Below, in pieces: positions 52,708 through 61,425 of a DNA stretch of 64,000 nt. The translations under genes were made by a program, and so were the position numbers. A model generated the notes under the pieces. That model was not told the DNA's origin. It saw only the letters and a list, made by a program, of their open reading frames with translations, and searched no databases. The first letter of the stretch is position 1; every line of letters begins with the position of its first letter. Source of the stretch: Paenibacillus sp. cl123 (lineage in GTDB: Bacteria; Bacillota; Bacilli; Paenibacillales; NBRC-103111); NCBI RefSeq assembly GCF_900101595.1, contig NZ_FMYY01000011.1:129000-192999 (forward strand), written 5' to 3'.

Positions 52708-54513
52708 ATGTTGAGGCGGTTATCGAACCCTCTTCATTCGATTCGCGGCAAGCTGGTAATTTCGCTACTGTTGTTTGTCATTATCCCCACCCTGCTGATT
52801 TTCTGGAATTTCGCCTATACCTCCAAGGAAGTGATCGTGCGGGAAGTGAATCAGGCGAATCAGGAGCTTGCCGACCGCTCCGCCAAATCGGTCAACGATG
52901 TAGCGATGCGGATGAGCAAGGCGCTGTTCCTGCTGGAAACCGATTTTCAGGAATACTACGGAAGCGGCCTGTCGGACTGGACAGAGGACTACGCCGACTA
53001 CGCCAAGGTGCATCTGCTGCAGCGGCGAATGACGACGATCCGGGATCTGCTGCTCGACAGCAGCGCTTTTTTGATTTATGCGGACTATCAGGGGCTTGCC
53101 GTCTCTACCCTCTACTCCTTCGATATGAAACAAAACTACCCGCTGCTGATTGGGGAGGATTGGTATGCCCGGGGCAAGCAAAGCGGCGGCTTCCCGCAAT
53201 GGATCCTCCCGTTTCATCTCGACCCGCGCATCGGCAGCACCGGCGTGGGCAGCGAAGGCGGGTACTTCGCCATGTCCCGCTCGCTTCGCGACAAATCGGA
53301 CTTCGGCGCGGCCCTTATCGGCGTTCCCGTCCAATCCGTGTTCGCGAATGTGAACAACCCGGGCAAGGATGCCTATCCCCTGCTGCTCTGGGATCAGCAG
53401 CACGCTCTGACTGACCTGCAAGGAGAGCCGGTCCGGACATTGACCGAGCCCGAGGTCGCCGAGCTGCGTCAGGGAGTCGAAGCCGTCAAGCAGCTGAGCT
53501 ACGACGGCCGGACCTATATGGCCAACGTATCGTCCGTTACGGAGATCGGCGTCGCCGTGGTGAGCCTGATTCCGCAGGAGGACTTCCTGACGCAGCTGAA
53601 TACAAAGCAAAATGAGTCGATCTTGTCCATTCTCGCCGTGTTTCTGTTCAGCATCCTCGTCTTTGTCCTGCTGCTGATCCGCTTTACCAAGCCGATCTAT
53701 TCGATGCTCCGCTCGATGAAGCAGGTCGGGACGGGCGATTTCCAGGCATCCGTGCCGGTCAAGGGCAATGACGAGATTGCGCTGCTCGGCAATAATTTCA
53801 ACCGCATGGTAGTCCGGCTGCGCGAGCTGCTGCACCGGCTGGAGACCGAGCAGAAGCAGAAGGAGGAAGCTCATTTCCAGGCGCTGCAGGCGCAGATCAA
53901 CCCGCACTTTCTGTTTAACACGCTGAATTCCATCAAGCTGATGGCGATGCTGTCCCAAACCAACCGCAACGTCAGCGATATGATTACGGTGCTCGGCAAG
54001 CTGCTGGAATTTTCGATGAAGATGAATCAGCGCTTCGTGACGCTCGGTCAGGAGGTCGAATACCTGGAGCTGTACATGTCCCTGCAGAAAATCCGCTATC
54101 CGGATCAAATCCGCATCGACGTCCATGTGCCGCCCGGTCTGCAGGAGCTGTATGTGCTCAAGTTCTCGCTGCAGCCCCTGATCGAAAACAGTATTATCCA
54201 CGGCGGGCGCATGCCGCTGCATATTACCGTTGATGCCGAAATCGCCGACAGGCAGCTGCAAATTGTAATCAGGGACAACGGAAACGGCATCGCGGAGGAC
54301 AAGCTGGCCGAGCTGCAGAGCAAGCTGGTGATGTCTCATGCCAAATACAGCGGCATCGGCCTGTCGAACGTCGACCGCCGGATCAAGCTTCATTTCGGGC
54401 CGGATTTCGGAATCAAGCTTCGCAATATGCCGACGGGCGGACTGGAGACGCTCGTGTTATTCCCGCTCAGGAAGGAGCCGCCGGATGATGACGAACATCT
54501 TGATCGTAGATGA
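52708..54513 (+). CDS. YesM-type sensor histidine kinase
   Basis: This 601-residue membrane kinase starts at ATG 52708 behind GGGAGGGGAG. Membrane spans lie at about 15-35 and 303-325, enclosing a Cache-like extracellular sensor. A HAMP linker (about 327-380) follows. The phosphoacceptor is His400 in AQINPHFLFNTLNSIK. The ATPase shows ENSIIHGG and RDNGNGIAED. The 3' end overlaps the response-regulator gene by 29 bases. It probably senses products of the PL8 lyase and controls the forward uptake operon. Confidence 0.94.
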   Translation: MLRRLSNPLHSIRGKLVISLLLFVIIPTLLIFWNFAYTSKEVIVREVNQANQELADRSAKSVNDVAMRMSKALFLLETDFQEYYGSGLSDWTEDYADYAKVHLLQRRMTTIRDLLLDSSAFLIYADYQGLAVSTLYSFDMKQNYPLLIGEDWYARGKQSGGFPQWILPFHLDPRIGSTGVGSEGGYFAMSRSLRDKSDFGAALIGVPVQSVFANVNNPGKDAYPLLLWDQQHALTDLQGEPVRTLTEPEVAELRQGVEAVKQLSYDGRTYMANVSSVTEIGVAVVSLIPQEDFLTQLNTKQNESILSILAVFLFSILVFVLLLIRFTKPIYSMLRSMKQVGTGDFQASVPVKGNDEIALLGNNFNRMVVRLRELLHRLETEQKQKEEAHFQALQAQINPHFLFNTLNSIKLMAMLSQTNRNVSDMITVLGKLLEFSMKMNQRFVTLGQEVEYLELYMSLQKIRYPDQIRIDVHVPPGLQELYVLKFSLQPLIENSIIHGGRMPLHITVDAEIADRQLQIVIRDNGNGIAEDKLAELQSKLVMSHAKYSGIGLSNVDRRIKLHFGPDFGIKLRNMPTGGLETLVLFPLRKEPPDDDEHLDRR

Positions 54514-56095
54514 TGAAATATTGGTGCGCCTCTCGCTCAAAACGCTGATTCCCTGGACGGAGCACGGCTTCCGGATCGTGGGCGAGGCGCAAAGCGGAGA
54601 AGAGGCGCTGGCTATTCTGGAGCGGCTGGCATGTCATATCGTGCTGACGGATATTCGCATGCCGGATATGGACGGCCTGGAGCTGATCTCCCGCATCCGC
54701 CAGCAGTGGCCGCAGACGCGATGCCTGATCTTGTCCAACCACAACGACTTTGAGTACGTGCAGCAGGCATTAAGACTCGGAGCCGTCGACTACTCGCTGA
54801 AGCTGGCCTGGGTCCCCGAAGAATTGCTGGAGAAGTGCGTGCGTCTCCAGGAGGAAATACGCCAGGAAGAGCTGCTGCTTGCAGAGCAGCATCGGACGGC
54901 GTTTCGGATGGATCGGCTGGATCGCGAATCCAAGGCGGCGCTGCTGCGCAATCTGCTGACCAAGCATACGAGCAAGGTCGAGCTGGACAGCGCCACAGCC
55001 GATGTCGCATTCGAATTCGACATTGACCGCTACTGCGTCGCGCTGATCGGGATCGATCGCTACGAGCGGGTGCTGGAGGAAAACCGGTTCGAGAGCGAGC
55101 AGCTGCTCAGCTACACGGTCGCCAACGTCTTGGACGAAATCATGCGCAAGCATGGAACGGGGGAGCTTGTGGAGATCAGCAGCGGCTACTTCGCCCTCAT
55201 CTCCTCGGATATCTCGCCGAACCTTCTGCAGCAGATGCAGGAGGTGACCGGCACGTTTATCAAAATCTCGATCAGCGCGGGCATCTCGCAGACGCATAAC
55301 GGGCTGGGCAGCTTGTATCCGGCTTATAGCGAAGCCAGGTCGGCCTTGCAGCAGCGTTTCCTGAGAGGAAGCGGGGCGCTGATTTTTGCCGGCGGGCAGC
55401 CTCCCCCGCCCGCGGCGGAGGAGACGGCCCGCAGCAGCGAGACGGCGGACGCCGCGGCATGGCTGAAGCTGCTGGAGACGAAGCAGGATGACGCCATCGT
55501 GACGGAGGCCGAGCGCTGGTTCGAGCGTTGGACGGCTTCCGGCTATGTGCAGCCCGAGGTTGTAAGGGACGAGCTGCTGCATCTGCTGTATGTGTTTAAC
55601 AACGTGCTGGAGCGCGCAGGCACGAACCTGTATGCGATGCCCGCTTACGAGGGGCGCTATCCGTTCGAGGTCGTCCGCAACGGCGAGACGCTGTCCGAGA
55701 TTCGCGTCTGGCTGACCGGCTGGCTCAAGCAATCGACGGCCTATGCCAGAGATGCGGCCGGCGTCAAATACAGGCCGGAAATTCAGCACGTGCTCGAAAT
55801 CATTCGCAACGAATATCACACGCCGCTGAAAGTATCCGAGATCGCCAAGCGGGTCGGCTTTGCCGAAAACTACTTGAGCGTGTTGTTCCGCAAGGAAACC
55901 GGCTCCAAAATTGTCGACTATCTGACGAACGTGCGCATGGAAAAAGCCCGGGAGCTGCTGAAGGACCCGGCCTACAAAATTTACGAAATATCGGAAATGG
56001 TCGGCTACGGCGATCCCAATCATTTCAGCAAATATTTCAAAAAAATCGAAGGCATGTTTCCCGCGGAATTTCGCAAGCTATGCCTCGGCAAATAA
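54485..56095 (+). CDS. YesN-type response regulator (REC + AraC DNA-binding)
   Basis: This 536-residue response regulator starts at ATG 54485 (or the next codon), after AAGGAG. The receiver domain has VDDE and the phosphoacceptor Asp56 in LTDIRMPDMDG. The usual Lys block reads VDYSLKLAW. A long middle region (about 125-420) may be a second sensory domain. The C-terminal AraC domain (about 435-533) has KVSEIAKRVGFAENYLSVLFRKETG and IYEISEMVGYGDPNHFSKYFKK. Together with the overlapping kinase gene it forms a two-component system, ending in a strong terminator, so the importer downstream has its own promoter. Confidence 0.94.
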   Translation: MMTNILIVDDEILVRLSLKTLIPWTEHGFRIVGEAQSGEEALAILERLACHIVLTDIRMPDMDGLELISRIRQQWPQTRCLILSNHNDFEYVQQALRLGAVDYSLKLAWVPEELLEKCVRLQEEIRQEELLLAEQHRTAFRMDRLDRESKAALLRNLLTKHTSKVELDSATADVAFEFDIDRYCVALIGIDRYERVLEENRFESEQLLSYTVANVLDEIMRKHGTGELVEISSGYFALISSDISPNLLQQMQEVTGTFIKISISAGISQTHNGLGSLYPAYSEARSALQQRFLRGSGALIFAGGQPPPPAAEETARSSETADAAAWLKLLETKQDDAIVTEAERWFERWTASGYVQPEVVRDELLHLLYVFNNVLERAGTNLYAMPAYEGRYPFEVVRNGETLSEIRVWLTGWLKQSTAYARDAAGVKYRPEIQHVLEIIRNEYHTPLKVSEIAKRVGFAENYLSVLFRKETGSKIVDYLTNVRMEKARELLKDPAYKIYEISEMVGYGDPNHFSKYFKKIEGMFPAEFRKLCLGK

Positions 56096-56110
56096 GACCG
56101 GCTGCCCCAC

Positions 56111-56136
56111 CTCCCCGTTAACCGGGGAGTTTTTTT
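56111..56136 (+). terminator. Rho-independent terminator of the YesM/YesN operon
   Basis: CTCCCCG (56111-56117) pairs with CGGGGAG (56123-56129) across TTAAC and is followed by seven T. Confidence 0.92.
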
Positions 56137-56230
56137 GTTGAGAAGCACAGGATTTGACGGGTTTAGCTTAGTTTTTTACCTTCATGTGCCGGGGATTGGA
56201 TCCTATACTGTAACTGGAGGGGATGAGACC

Positions 56231-57124
56231 ATGAGATTATCGGAAAAAAGCAAGGAAAATATAGCGGGGTATTTATTTATTTTGCCCAACGCGCTCGGGT
56301 TTGTCTGTTTTATACTGCTGCCGCTGCTGTTCAGCTTCGTGCTGATTTTCACCGACTGGGACTATTTGAAGGGGCTGCAGGGGTTAGCCTTTAACGGGTT
56401 GGCGAATATCACCAGAGCGCTGCAGGACGAGATGATCTATAAATCGCTCAAAAACAATCTGATCTTTTCCATCGTCAGCGTACCCGCGTCCATGCTGATC
56501 GGACTCGCATTCGCCTCGGTGCTGAACAAATACGTCTATATGAAAAGTCTGCTCCGCACGCTGATTTTCCTCCCGTATATGAGCAGCCTGGTCGCCATCT
56601 CCGTCGTCTGGCGCGTGATGTACCATTCGTCGCAAGGTCCGATCAACGCCTTCCTCAAGTCGGTCGGCATCGACAATCCGCCAGGCTGGCTGGCCAGCCC
56701 CGATTGGGCGCTGACGGGCATTATCATCATGACGATATGGACGTACATCGGCTATGCCATGGTGCTGTATCTGGCAGGGCTGCAGGGCATCTCCAAGGAC
56801 TTGTATGAAGCGGCGAGCATCGACGGCGCATCCGGCCTGCAGCGGTTTTTATCCGTCACTGTGCCGCTCCTGAAACCGACCAGCTTCCTGATCGCGATCA
56901 CGCTGATTATCGCCTCGTTCCAGGTGTTCGCGTCGGTGCAAGTGATGACGGGCGGAGGCCCGATGCATTCGACGGCGGTATTGGCCCTTTACATTTACAC
57001 GCAAGCGTTTGAATTCAGGGATATGAGCTACGGCGCAACCGTGTCCTGGGTGCTGTTCCTTGTGATCTTCGCCGTAACCATGATTCAATGGAGGACTCAG
57101 AAAAAATGGCAAAATCAATTTTAG
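56231..57124 (+). CDS. CUT1 ABC importer permease (UgpA/MalF-like)
   Basis: This membrane permease of 297 residues starts at ATG 56231 after GGAGGGG. It has six membrane spans and the EAA loop YEAASIDGASGLQRFLSVTVPLLKP near 200-224. It forms a heterodimer with the next gene product, whose start overlaps its end by 19 bases. No ATPase gene is present. It is probably induced by the upstream YesN-type regulator. Confidence 0.94.
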   Translation: MRLSEKSKENIAGYLFILPNALGFVCFILLPLLFSFVLIFTDWDYLKGLQGLAFNGLANITRALQDEMIYKSLKNNLIFSIVSVPASMLIGLAFASVLNKYVYMKSLLRTLIFLPYMSSLVAISVVWRVMYHSSQGPINAFLKSVGIDNPPGWLASPDWALTGIIIMTIWTYIGYAMVLYLAGLQGISKDLYEAASIDGASGLQRFLSVTVPLLKPTSFLIAITLIIASFQVFASVQVMTGGGPMHSTAVLALYIYTQAFEFRDMSYGATVSWVLFLVIFAVTMIQWRTQKKWQNQF

Positions 57125-57990
57125 CTCCGAGCACCCCCGTCAAAAACCGTACCTCTGCCGTATGGAGAAAAGAGCAATTGGGCAAAGGCTTGATGACTGT
57201 TATTTTTCTGGCGATTGGCGTCCTGATGGTGCTTCCCTTCCTGTGGATGCTGTCCGCCTCGTTTAAAAATGCCGCCGACATCTTCCGCTATCCGATCCAG
57301 TGGATTCCGGAAAAATGGGACTGGTATAATTACCGCAAGGTTTGGACGGACACTGTTCCGTTTGGCGTCTTCTACGTCAATTCGATCAAGATCACGTTTC
57401 TGCAGGTGGTTGGAACGCTCGCGACCAGCTCGCTGGCCGGCTTCGCCTTCGCCAAGCTGCAATTCAAGTTCAAGGAGCTTATATTTCTCGTCTACTTGTC
57501 GACCATGATTATCCCCCAGCAGGTGTTGTTCGTGCCCCGCTTTATTATGTTCGATCAACTGGGGCTGGTGAATACGCATCTCGGGATCATCCTGCCGGGC
57601 ATGTTCACGGTGTTAGGCACGTTTCTGATGCGGCAGTTTTTCAGCACGCTTCCGACCGAGCTGCTCGAGGCCGCCAAGGCGGACGGGGCCGGCTATTGGC
57701 GGCTGTATTGGCAAATCTCGCTGCCGCTGACGAAGCCGGCGATCGTAACGCTCATTATTCTCGCCTTCACCTGGCATTGGAACGAATACGAAAACCCGCT
57801 GATCTTGCTCAGGGACCGGAATTTATTCACGATTCCGATCGGATTGTCCAGCTATATGGACGAGAATGGAACGAATTATCCGCTCGTTATGGCCGCCTCC
57901 TGCTCGGCGCTTGCCCCGCTTATCGTGATCGTCTCGATATGCCAGCGCTGGTTCGTCGAAGGAATTGCCAATACGGGGCTCAAAGGCTAA
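57106..57990 (+). CDS. CUT1 ABC importer permease (UgpE/MalG-like)
   Basis: This 294-residue permease starts at ATG 57106, 11 bases after GGAGG. An in-frame ATG at 57088 would extend the overlap. It has six spans, MLSASFKNAADIFRYPIQWIPEKW after the first span as in MalG relatives, and the EAA loop EAAKADGAGYWRLYWQISLPLTKP near 182-205. It partners the permease encoded immediately upstream. Confidence 0.94.
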   Translation: MAKSILAPSTPVKNRTSAVWRKEQLGKGLMTVIFLAIGVLMVLPFLWMLSASFKNAADIFRYPIQWIPEKWDWYNYRKVWTDTVPFGVFYVNSIKITFLQVVGTLATSSLAGFAFAKLQFKFKELIFLVYLSTMIIPQQVLFVPRFIMFDQLGLVNTHLGIILPGMFTVLGTFLMRQFFSTLPTELLEAAKADGAGYWRLYWQISLPLTKPAIVTLIILAFTWHWNEYENPLILLRDRNLFTIPIGLSSYMDENGTNYPLVMAASCSALAPLIVIVSICQRWFVEGIANTGLKG

Positions 57991-58100
57991 CATTCTGAGA
58001 ATATGACAGCAGGTCAAAAGAAAATGCCATGGGCTTCACAGCTCCATATTGTTATAACTTTACTTGAAAGGTAACCATCTATATTCAGGGGGGTTTAAAA

Positions 58101-59465
58101 ATGAACAAGAAATTCAAGGTTCTCATGTCCACGTCCCTCGTACTGACGACCGTGCTCACCGCTTGCAGCAGCGGAGGCAATAGCGGGAGCAGCGGGAACC
58201 CTGCGCCGGGATCGAGCAGTCCCGCTCCGGCGGAAACGCCCAAAACAGCGGAGCCGGTTAAGCTGCGGTTCTGGGGCGGGGTTCCGCCGGAGTCCGGCCC
58301 GCAAACCGTCGTCGACAAATGGAACCAGGCGAACAAGGACATCCAGGTCGAATACGTCCGGTTCGTCAACGACGAATCGGGCAACACGAAGCTGGACACG
58401 GCGCTGCTCTCGACCAACGACGCGCCGGATTTGTACATCACGTACAGCGACGCCAACCTGAACCGCCGCATTACAGCCGGCATGGCGGAGCCGCTCGATG
58501 AATTGGCCAAGAAAGCCAATTTCAACATCGATGAAATTATCGGCCTGAACAACATTCGCAAAACGGATGGCAAAGTGTATTATTTGCCGGCGACAAGCAG
58601 CTACCAGATGATTCTTCTCAACAAGGCGTCGCTGGATGCGATCGGCGAAAAGGTTCCGGCTTCGTGGACCTGGGATGAATTCGCCGCGCTGGCCAAAAAG
58701 CTGACCAAACCGGGCCAATACGGCGTTTACTTCAATCCGGCCTGGGAGCCGATCGCTTACGACATGGCCATGACACAGAAGCCGACAGACGTCTACTACG
58801 GAGACGATAACCTCTCGACCTTCCTGTCGCTGCCTGCGTTCAAAAAAGGGCTGGAGCTGCAAAAGTCGCTGATCGACGCCAAAGCGACCTACCCGTTCTC
58901 GGAAGCGTCCATGAACAAGCTGCAGCCGCAGGACGAATTGCTGAACGGCAAAGTCGCCATGGCGCATTCCGGCACGTATCTGATCCGCTACATCAAGGAT
59001 GAGCAAGCGTATCCGAACCGCAACTTCAAGGTAGCGTTTGCGCCGATCCCTCAGTATGAGAAAGGCAGCAATGTCAACTCGGGCGGCTTGGGCGACCATA
59101 TGCTGATTAATCCGAAAAGCAAAAACAAAGAAGCGGCGATGAAGTTTTTAGCGTGGTACTTGACGGAAGGCAACATGGATATGATTCCGGGCGGACGCCT
59201 GCCTTCCAGTAAAAAAGCGGATATGGACAAAGCGGCGGCCCTGTTGATCGAGAAAGCGGATAAATATATCGACCGCGAATCGCTCGTCCAGCTGCTGCAA
59301 GCGAGCGTAACGTTCAAGCAATTTACGAAAACGCCGGCGCAGGCGGAAATTCAAAAAGCCTTTAAAGAAGAAGCGGAGAAATACTTCATGAACGCGCAGC
59401 CGATCGACGCCACGCTGGCGGCGCTCAAAAAACGGGCGGATGACGCCATCAAAGCGGCAAAGTAA
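58101..59465 (+). CDS. Extracellular sugar-binding lipoprotein (family 1, CUT1)
   Basis: This 454-residue binding protein has a signal peptide ending in the lipobox VLTACSSG, then a Gly/Ser/Pro linker. The mature part starts KLRFWGGVPPESGPQTVVDKW and contains NDAPDLYITYSD, both typical of family 1 binding proteins. MAHSGTYLIRYIKDE and IPQYEKGSN lie near the hinge. It belongs with the two permeases upstream; a gap of 110 bases and a G-rich ribosome binding site suggest separately tuned, strong expression. The ligand is presumably an oligosaccharide released by the PL8 lyase or a substrate of the GH42 enzyme. Confidence 0.94.
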   Translation: MNKKFKVLMSTSLVLTTVLTACSSGGNSGSSGNPAPGSSSPAPAETPKTAEPVKLRFWGGVPPESGPQTVVDKWNQANKDIQVEYVRFVNDESGNTKLDTALLSTNDAPDLYITYSDANLNRRITAGMAEPLDELAKKANFNIDEIIGLNNIRKTDGKVYYLPATSSYQMILLNKASLDAIGEKVPASWTWDEFAALAKKLTKPGQYGVYFNPAWEPIAYDMAMTQKPTDVYYGDDNLSTFLSLPAFKKGLELQKSLIDAKATYPFSEASMNKLQPQDELLNGKVAMAHSGTYLIRYIKDEQAYPNRNFKVAFAPIPQYEKGSNVNSGGLGDHMLINPKSKNKEAAMKFLAWYLTEGNMDMIPGGRLPSSKKADMDKAAALLIEKADKYIDRESLVQLLQASVTFKQFTKTPAQAEIQKAFKEEAEKYFMNAQPIDATLAALKKRADDAIKAAK

Positions 59466-59495
59466 AAAGAGTCTTGAGGCGATCATTTCCAGGCG

Positions 59496-59538
59496 ACTCC
59501 CTGTCTGCTTCCTTGACGGTCGCAGGCGGGGAGTTTTT
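59496..59538 (+). terminator. Terminator-like hairpin after the binding-protein gene
   Basis: A 13-bp stem with two G-T wobbles (59496-59508 with 59522-59534) is followed by five T. Because the next two genes lack an evident promoter, it probably acts as a partial terminator that lowers their expression relative to the binding protein. Confidence 0.7.
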
Positions 59539-59579
59539 CTATGACTATACTGACCCGGGAGACGAACGGAGGAATCGGA

Positions 59580-61403
59580 ATGACGCAACGAATCGCCGCC
59601 CATACGGATATTTTAATTGCCGGAGGCGGCATAACGGGAGTAACGGCCGCACTGGCGGCAGCTAGAAACGGCGCGAAGGTGATCTTATGCCAGGATCGCT
59701 CCGTGCTGGGCGGGAACGCCTCGTCGGAAATCCGCATGCATATCGTGGGAGCGGCCCACTCGAAGCGCGGGGCGGTGTTGCAGACGGAGGCGCGGGAAGG
59801 CGGCATCCTCGAAGAAATATTGCTGGACAATGCGATCCGCAATCCGCAGCGGAGCGCCTCGATGTTCGATCTGATCCTGTATGAGAAGTGCAGAGCGGAA
59901 TCGAACTTGACGCTCTGGCTGAATACCGCCGTAACCGGCGTGACGATGGACGGGAGCCGCATCGTATCCGCGCTGGCGGCGCGGGAGAGCACGGAGCATG
60001 CCTTCGAGATTTTTGCGGACATCTTCGTCGACTGTACGGGAGACGGCCGTCTCGGCAAGGAAGCGGGAGCGCATTTTGTTACGGGCAGAGAATCGTCCGG
60101 TCAATACGGCGAGTCGCTGGCCGGCGATGAAGCAGACTCCTACCGGTTAGGCTCCTCCTTGCTGTTTACGACACGCGACACGGGCCGGCCGATGAAGTTT
60201 ATACCGCCCGTATGGGCCAAGCGCTTTACGGAGGAGGATCTGCGCTACCGCAGCCACGATTCCTGGGAGTACGGCTACTGGTGGGTGGAGTTCGGCGGCT
60301 TGCTGGACACTATCGCAGACAATGAGCTGATTCGCGACGAGCTGCTGGCGATCATGATGGGCGTCTGGGACCATATCAAAAACAGCGGCCATCATCCGGA
60401 ATCGGCAAACTGGGCGCTGGACTGGTTTGGATTCGTGCCCGGCAAGCGGGAATCGCGCCGCTTTATCGGGAAGCATCTGCTGACTCAGACCGATCTGGAG
60501 GAGGCGTTTCACTTTGACGATGTCATCGCGTACGGAGGCTGGCCGATGGACACCCATCCCCCGCAGGGCATAGAGGCGAAGGACAAGGAGCCTTGCCGCC
60601 AGCCGGTCACCAACTACGTCTATGGCATACCGCTTCGGTCGCTCGTGAGCGCCAACGTGGACAATCTGATGTTTGCCGGGCGCAATATGTCGGCTACGCA
60701 TATCGCGTTTTCCAGCACGAGAGTCATGGCCACCTGCGCCTCGATGGGCCAAGGCGCAGGCACATTCGCCGCCATGGCCGTCGGCCGGCGGCTGCCGCTG
60801 GAGGCGGCTTGGCATAACCGCGAATTGATCGCTCAGACGCAGCAGCAATTGATCCGCCAGGACGCGTTCCTGCCCGGAATCGCCGCCTGCGGCAATCTGG
60901 CCGGCCAAGCCACCGCGATCCGCGCATCGTCCGAACAGCCGGATGGAGCGGCCTCCAACATCGTCAGCGGACATACCCGCTCCATGCATGGCGAGAGGGG
61001 CGTCAGGCCCGAGCTGGCCGTGCCCGGCACGCACCGCTGGATGTCGCAGCCCGGCGACGCGCTGCCCTGGATCGAGCTGGAGTGGGCCGAGCCGGTCCAT
61101 ATAGCGGAAATCCGGATTGTATTCGACACCGGCATGCATCGGAGACTAACGCTGACGCATGAGGAGTCCCTCTTCAAGCAGATCGTTTGGGGCCCTCAGC
61201 CGGAAACCGTCAAGGAGTTTCGCTTGTTGGCCTATACGGAAGATGATCCCGGATCGGGCCTTCAAGTCGCGCATGTGCAGGACAATTACCAGCGGCTGCT
61301 CGTACTGTCCGCCCGGCTGGAGCGCGTTTGCCGGCTGCGGCTGGAGGTGCTTGCCACCAACGGGCTGGATCACGCCCGCATCATGGATATTAGCTGCCGC
61401 TAG
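59580..61403 (+). CDS. FAD-dependent oxidoreductase (PF12831-type)
   Basis: This 607-residue cytosolic flavoprotein starts at ATG 59580, seven bases after GGAGG. It shares the blocks of the protein at 22090-24348: [48 protein letters not shown], and [22 protein letters not shown]. Its C-terminal 130 residues form a discoidin-like module ([19 protein letters not shown]). It is shorter than the paralog, lacking one beta module. It lies between a sugar-binding protein and a GH42 enzyme, so it probably oxidises or reduces a sugar unit of the imported glycan. The reaction is not established for the family. Confidence 0.9.
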   Translation: MTQRIAAHTDILIAGGGITGVTAALAAARNGAKVILCQDRSVLGGNASSEIRMHIVGAAHSKRGAVLQTEAREGGILEEILLDNAIRNPQRSASMFDLILYEKCRAESNLTLWLNTAVTGVTMDGSRIVSALAARESTEHAFEIFADIFVDCTGDGRLGKEAGAHFVTGRESSGQYGESLAGDEADSYRLGSSLLFTTRDTGRPMKFIPPVWAKRFTEEDLRYRSHDSWEYGYWWVEFGGLLDTIADNELIRDELLAIMMGVWDHIKNSGHHPESANWALDWFGFVPGKRESRRFIGKHLLTQTDLEEAFHFDDVIAYGGWPMDTHPPQGIEAKDKEPCRQPVTNYVYGIPLRSLVSANVDNLMFAGRNMSATHIAFSSTRVMATCASMGQGAGTFAAMAVGRRLPLEAAWHNRELIAQTQQQLIRQDAFLPGIAACGNLAGQATAIRASSEQPDGAASNIVSGHTRSMHGERGVRPELAVPGTHRWMSQPGDALPWIELEWAEPVHIAEIRIVFDTGMHRRLTLTHEESLFKQIVWGPQPETVKEFRLLAYTEDDPGSGLQVAHVQDNYQRLLVLSARLERVCRLRLEVLATNGLDHARIMDISCR

Positions 61404-61425
61404 GCCGGCTGGAAGGAGAATCAGC

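Noticed and set aside
52765..54393. Reverse-strand open frame of 542 codons
   Set aside because: It mirrors the YesM-type kinase gene; the composition is Gln/His/Leu-rich with no motif.
54770..56023. Reverse-strand open frame of 417 codons
   Set aside because: It is antisense to the YesN-type regulator and has no recognisable domain.
58095..59099. Reverse-strand open frame of 334 codons
   Set aside because: It is antisense to the sugar-binding lipoprotein, which has a clear signal peptide and lipobox.
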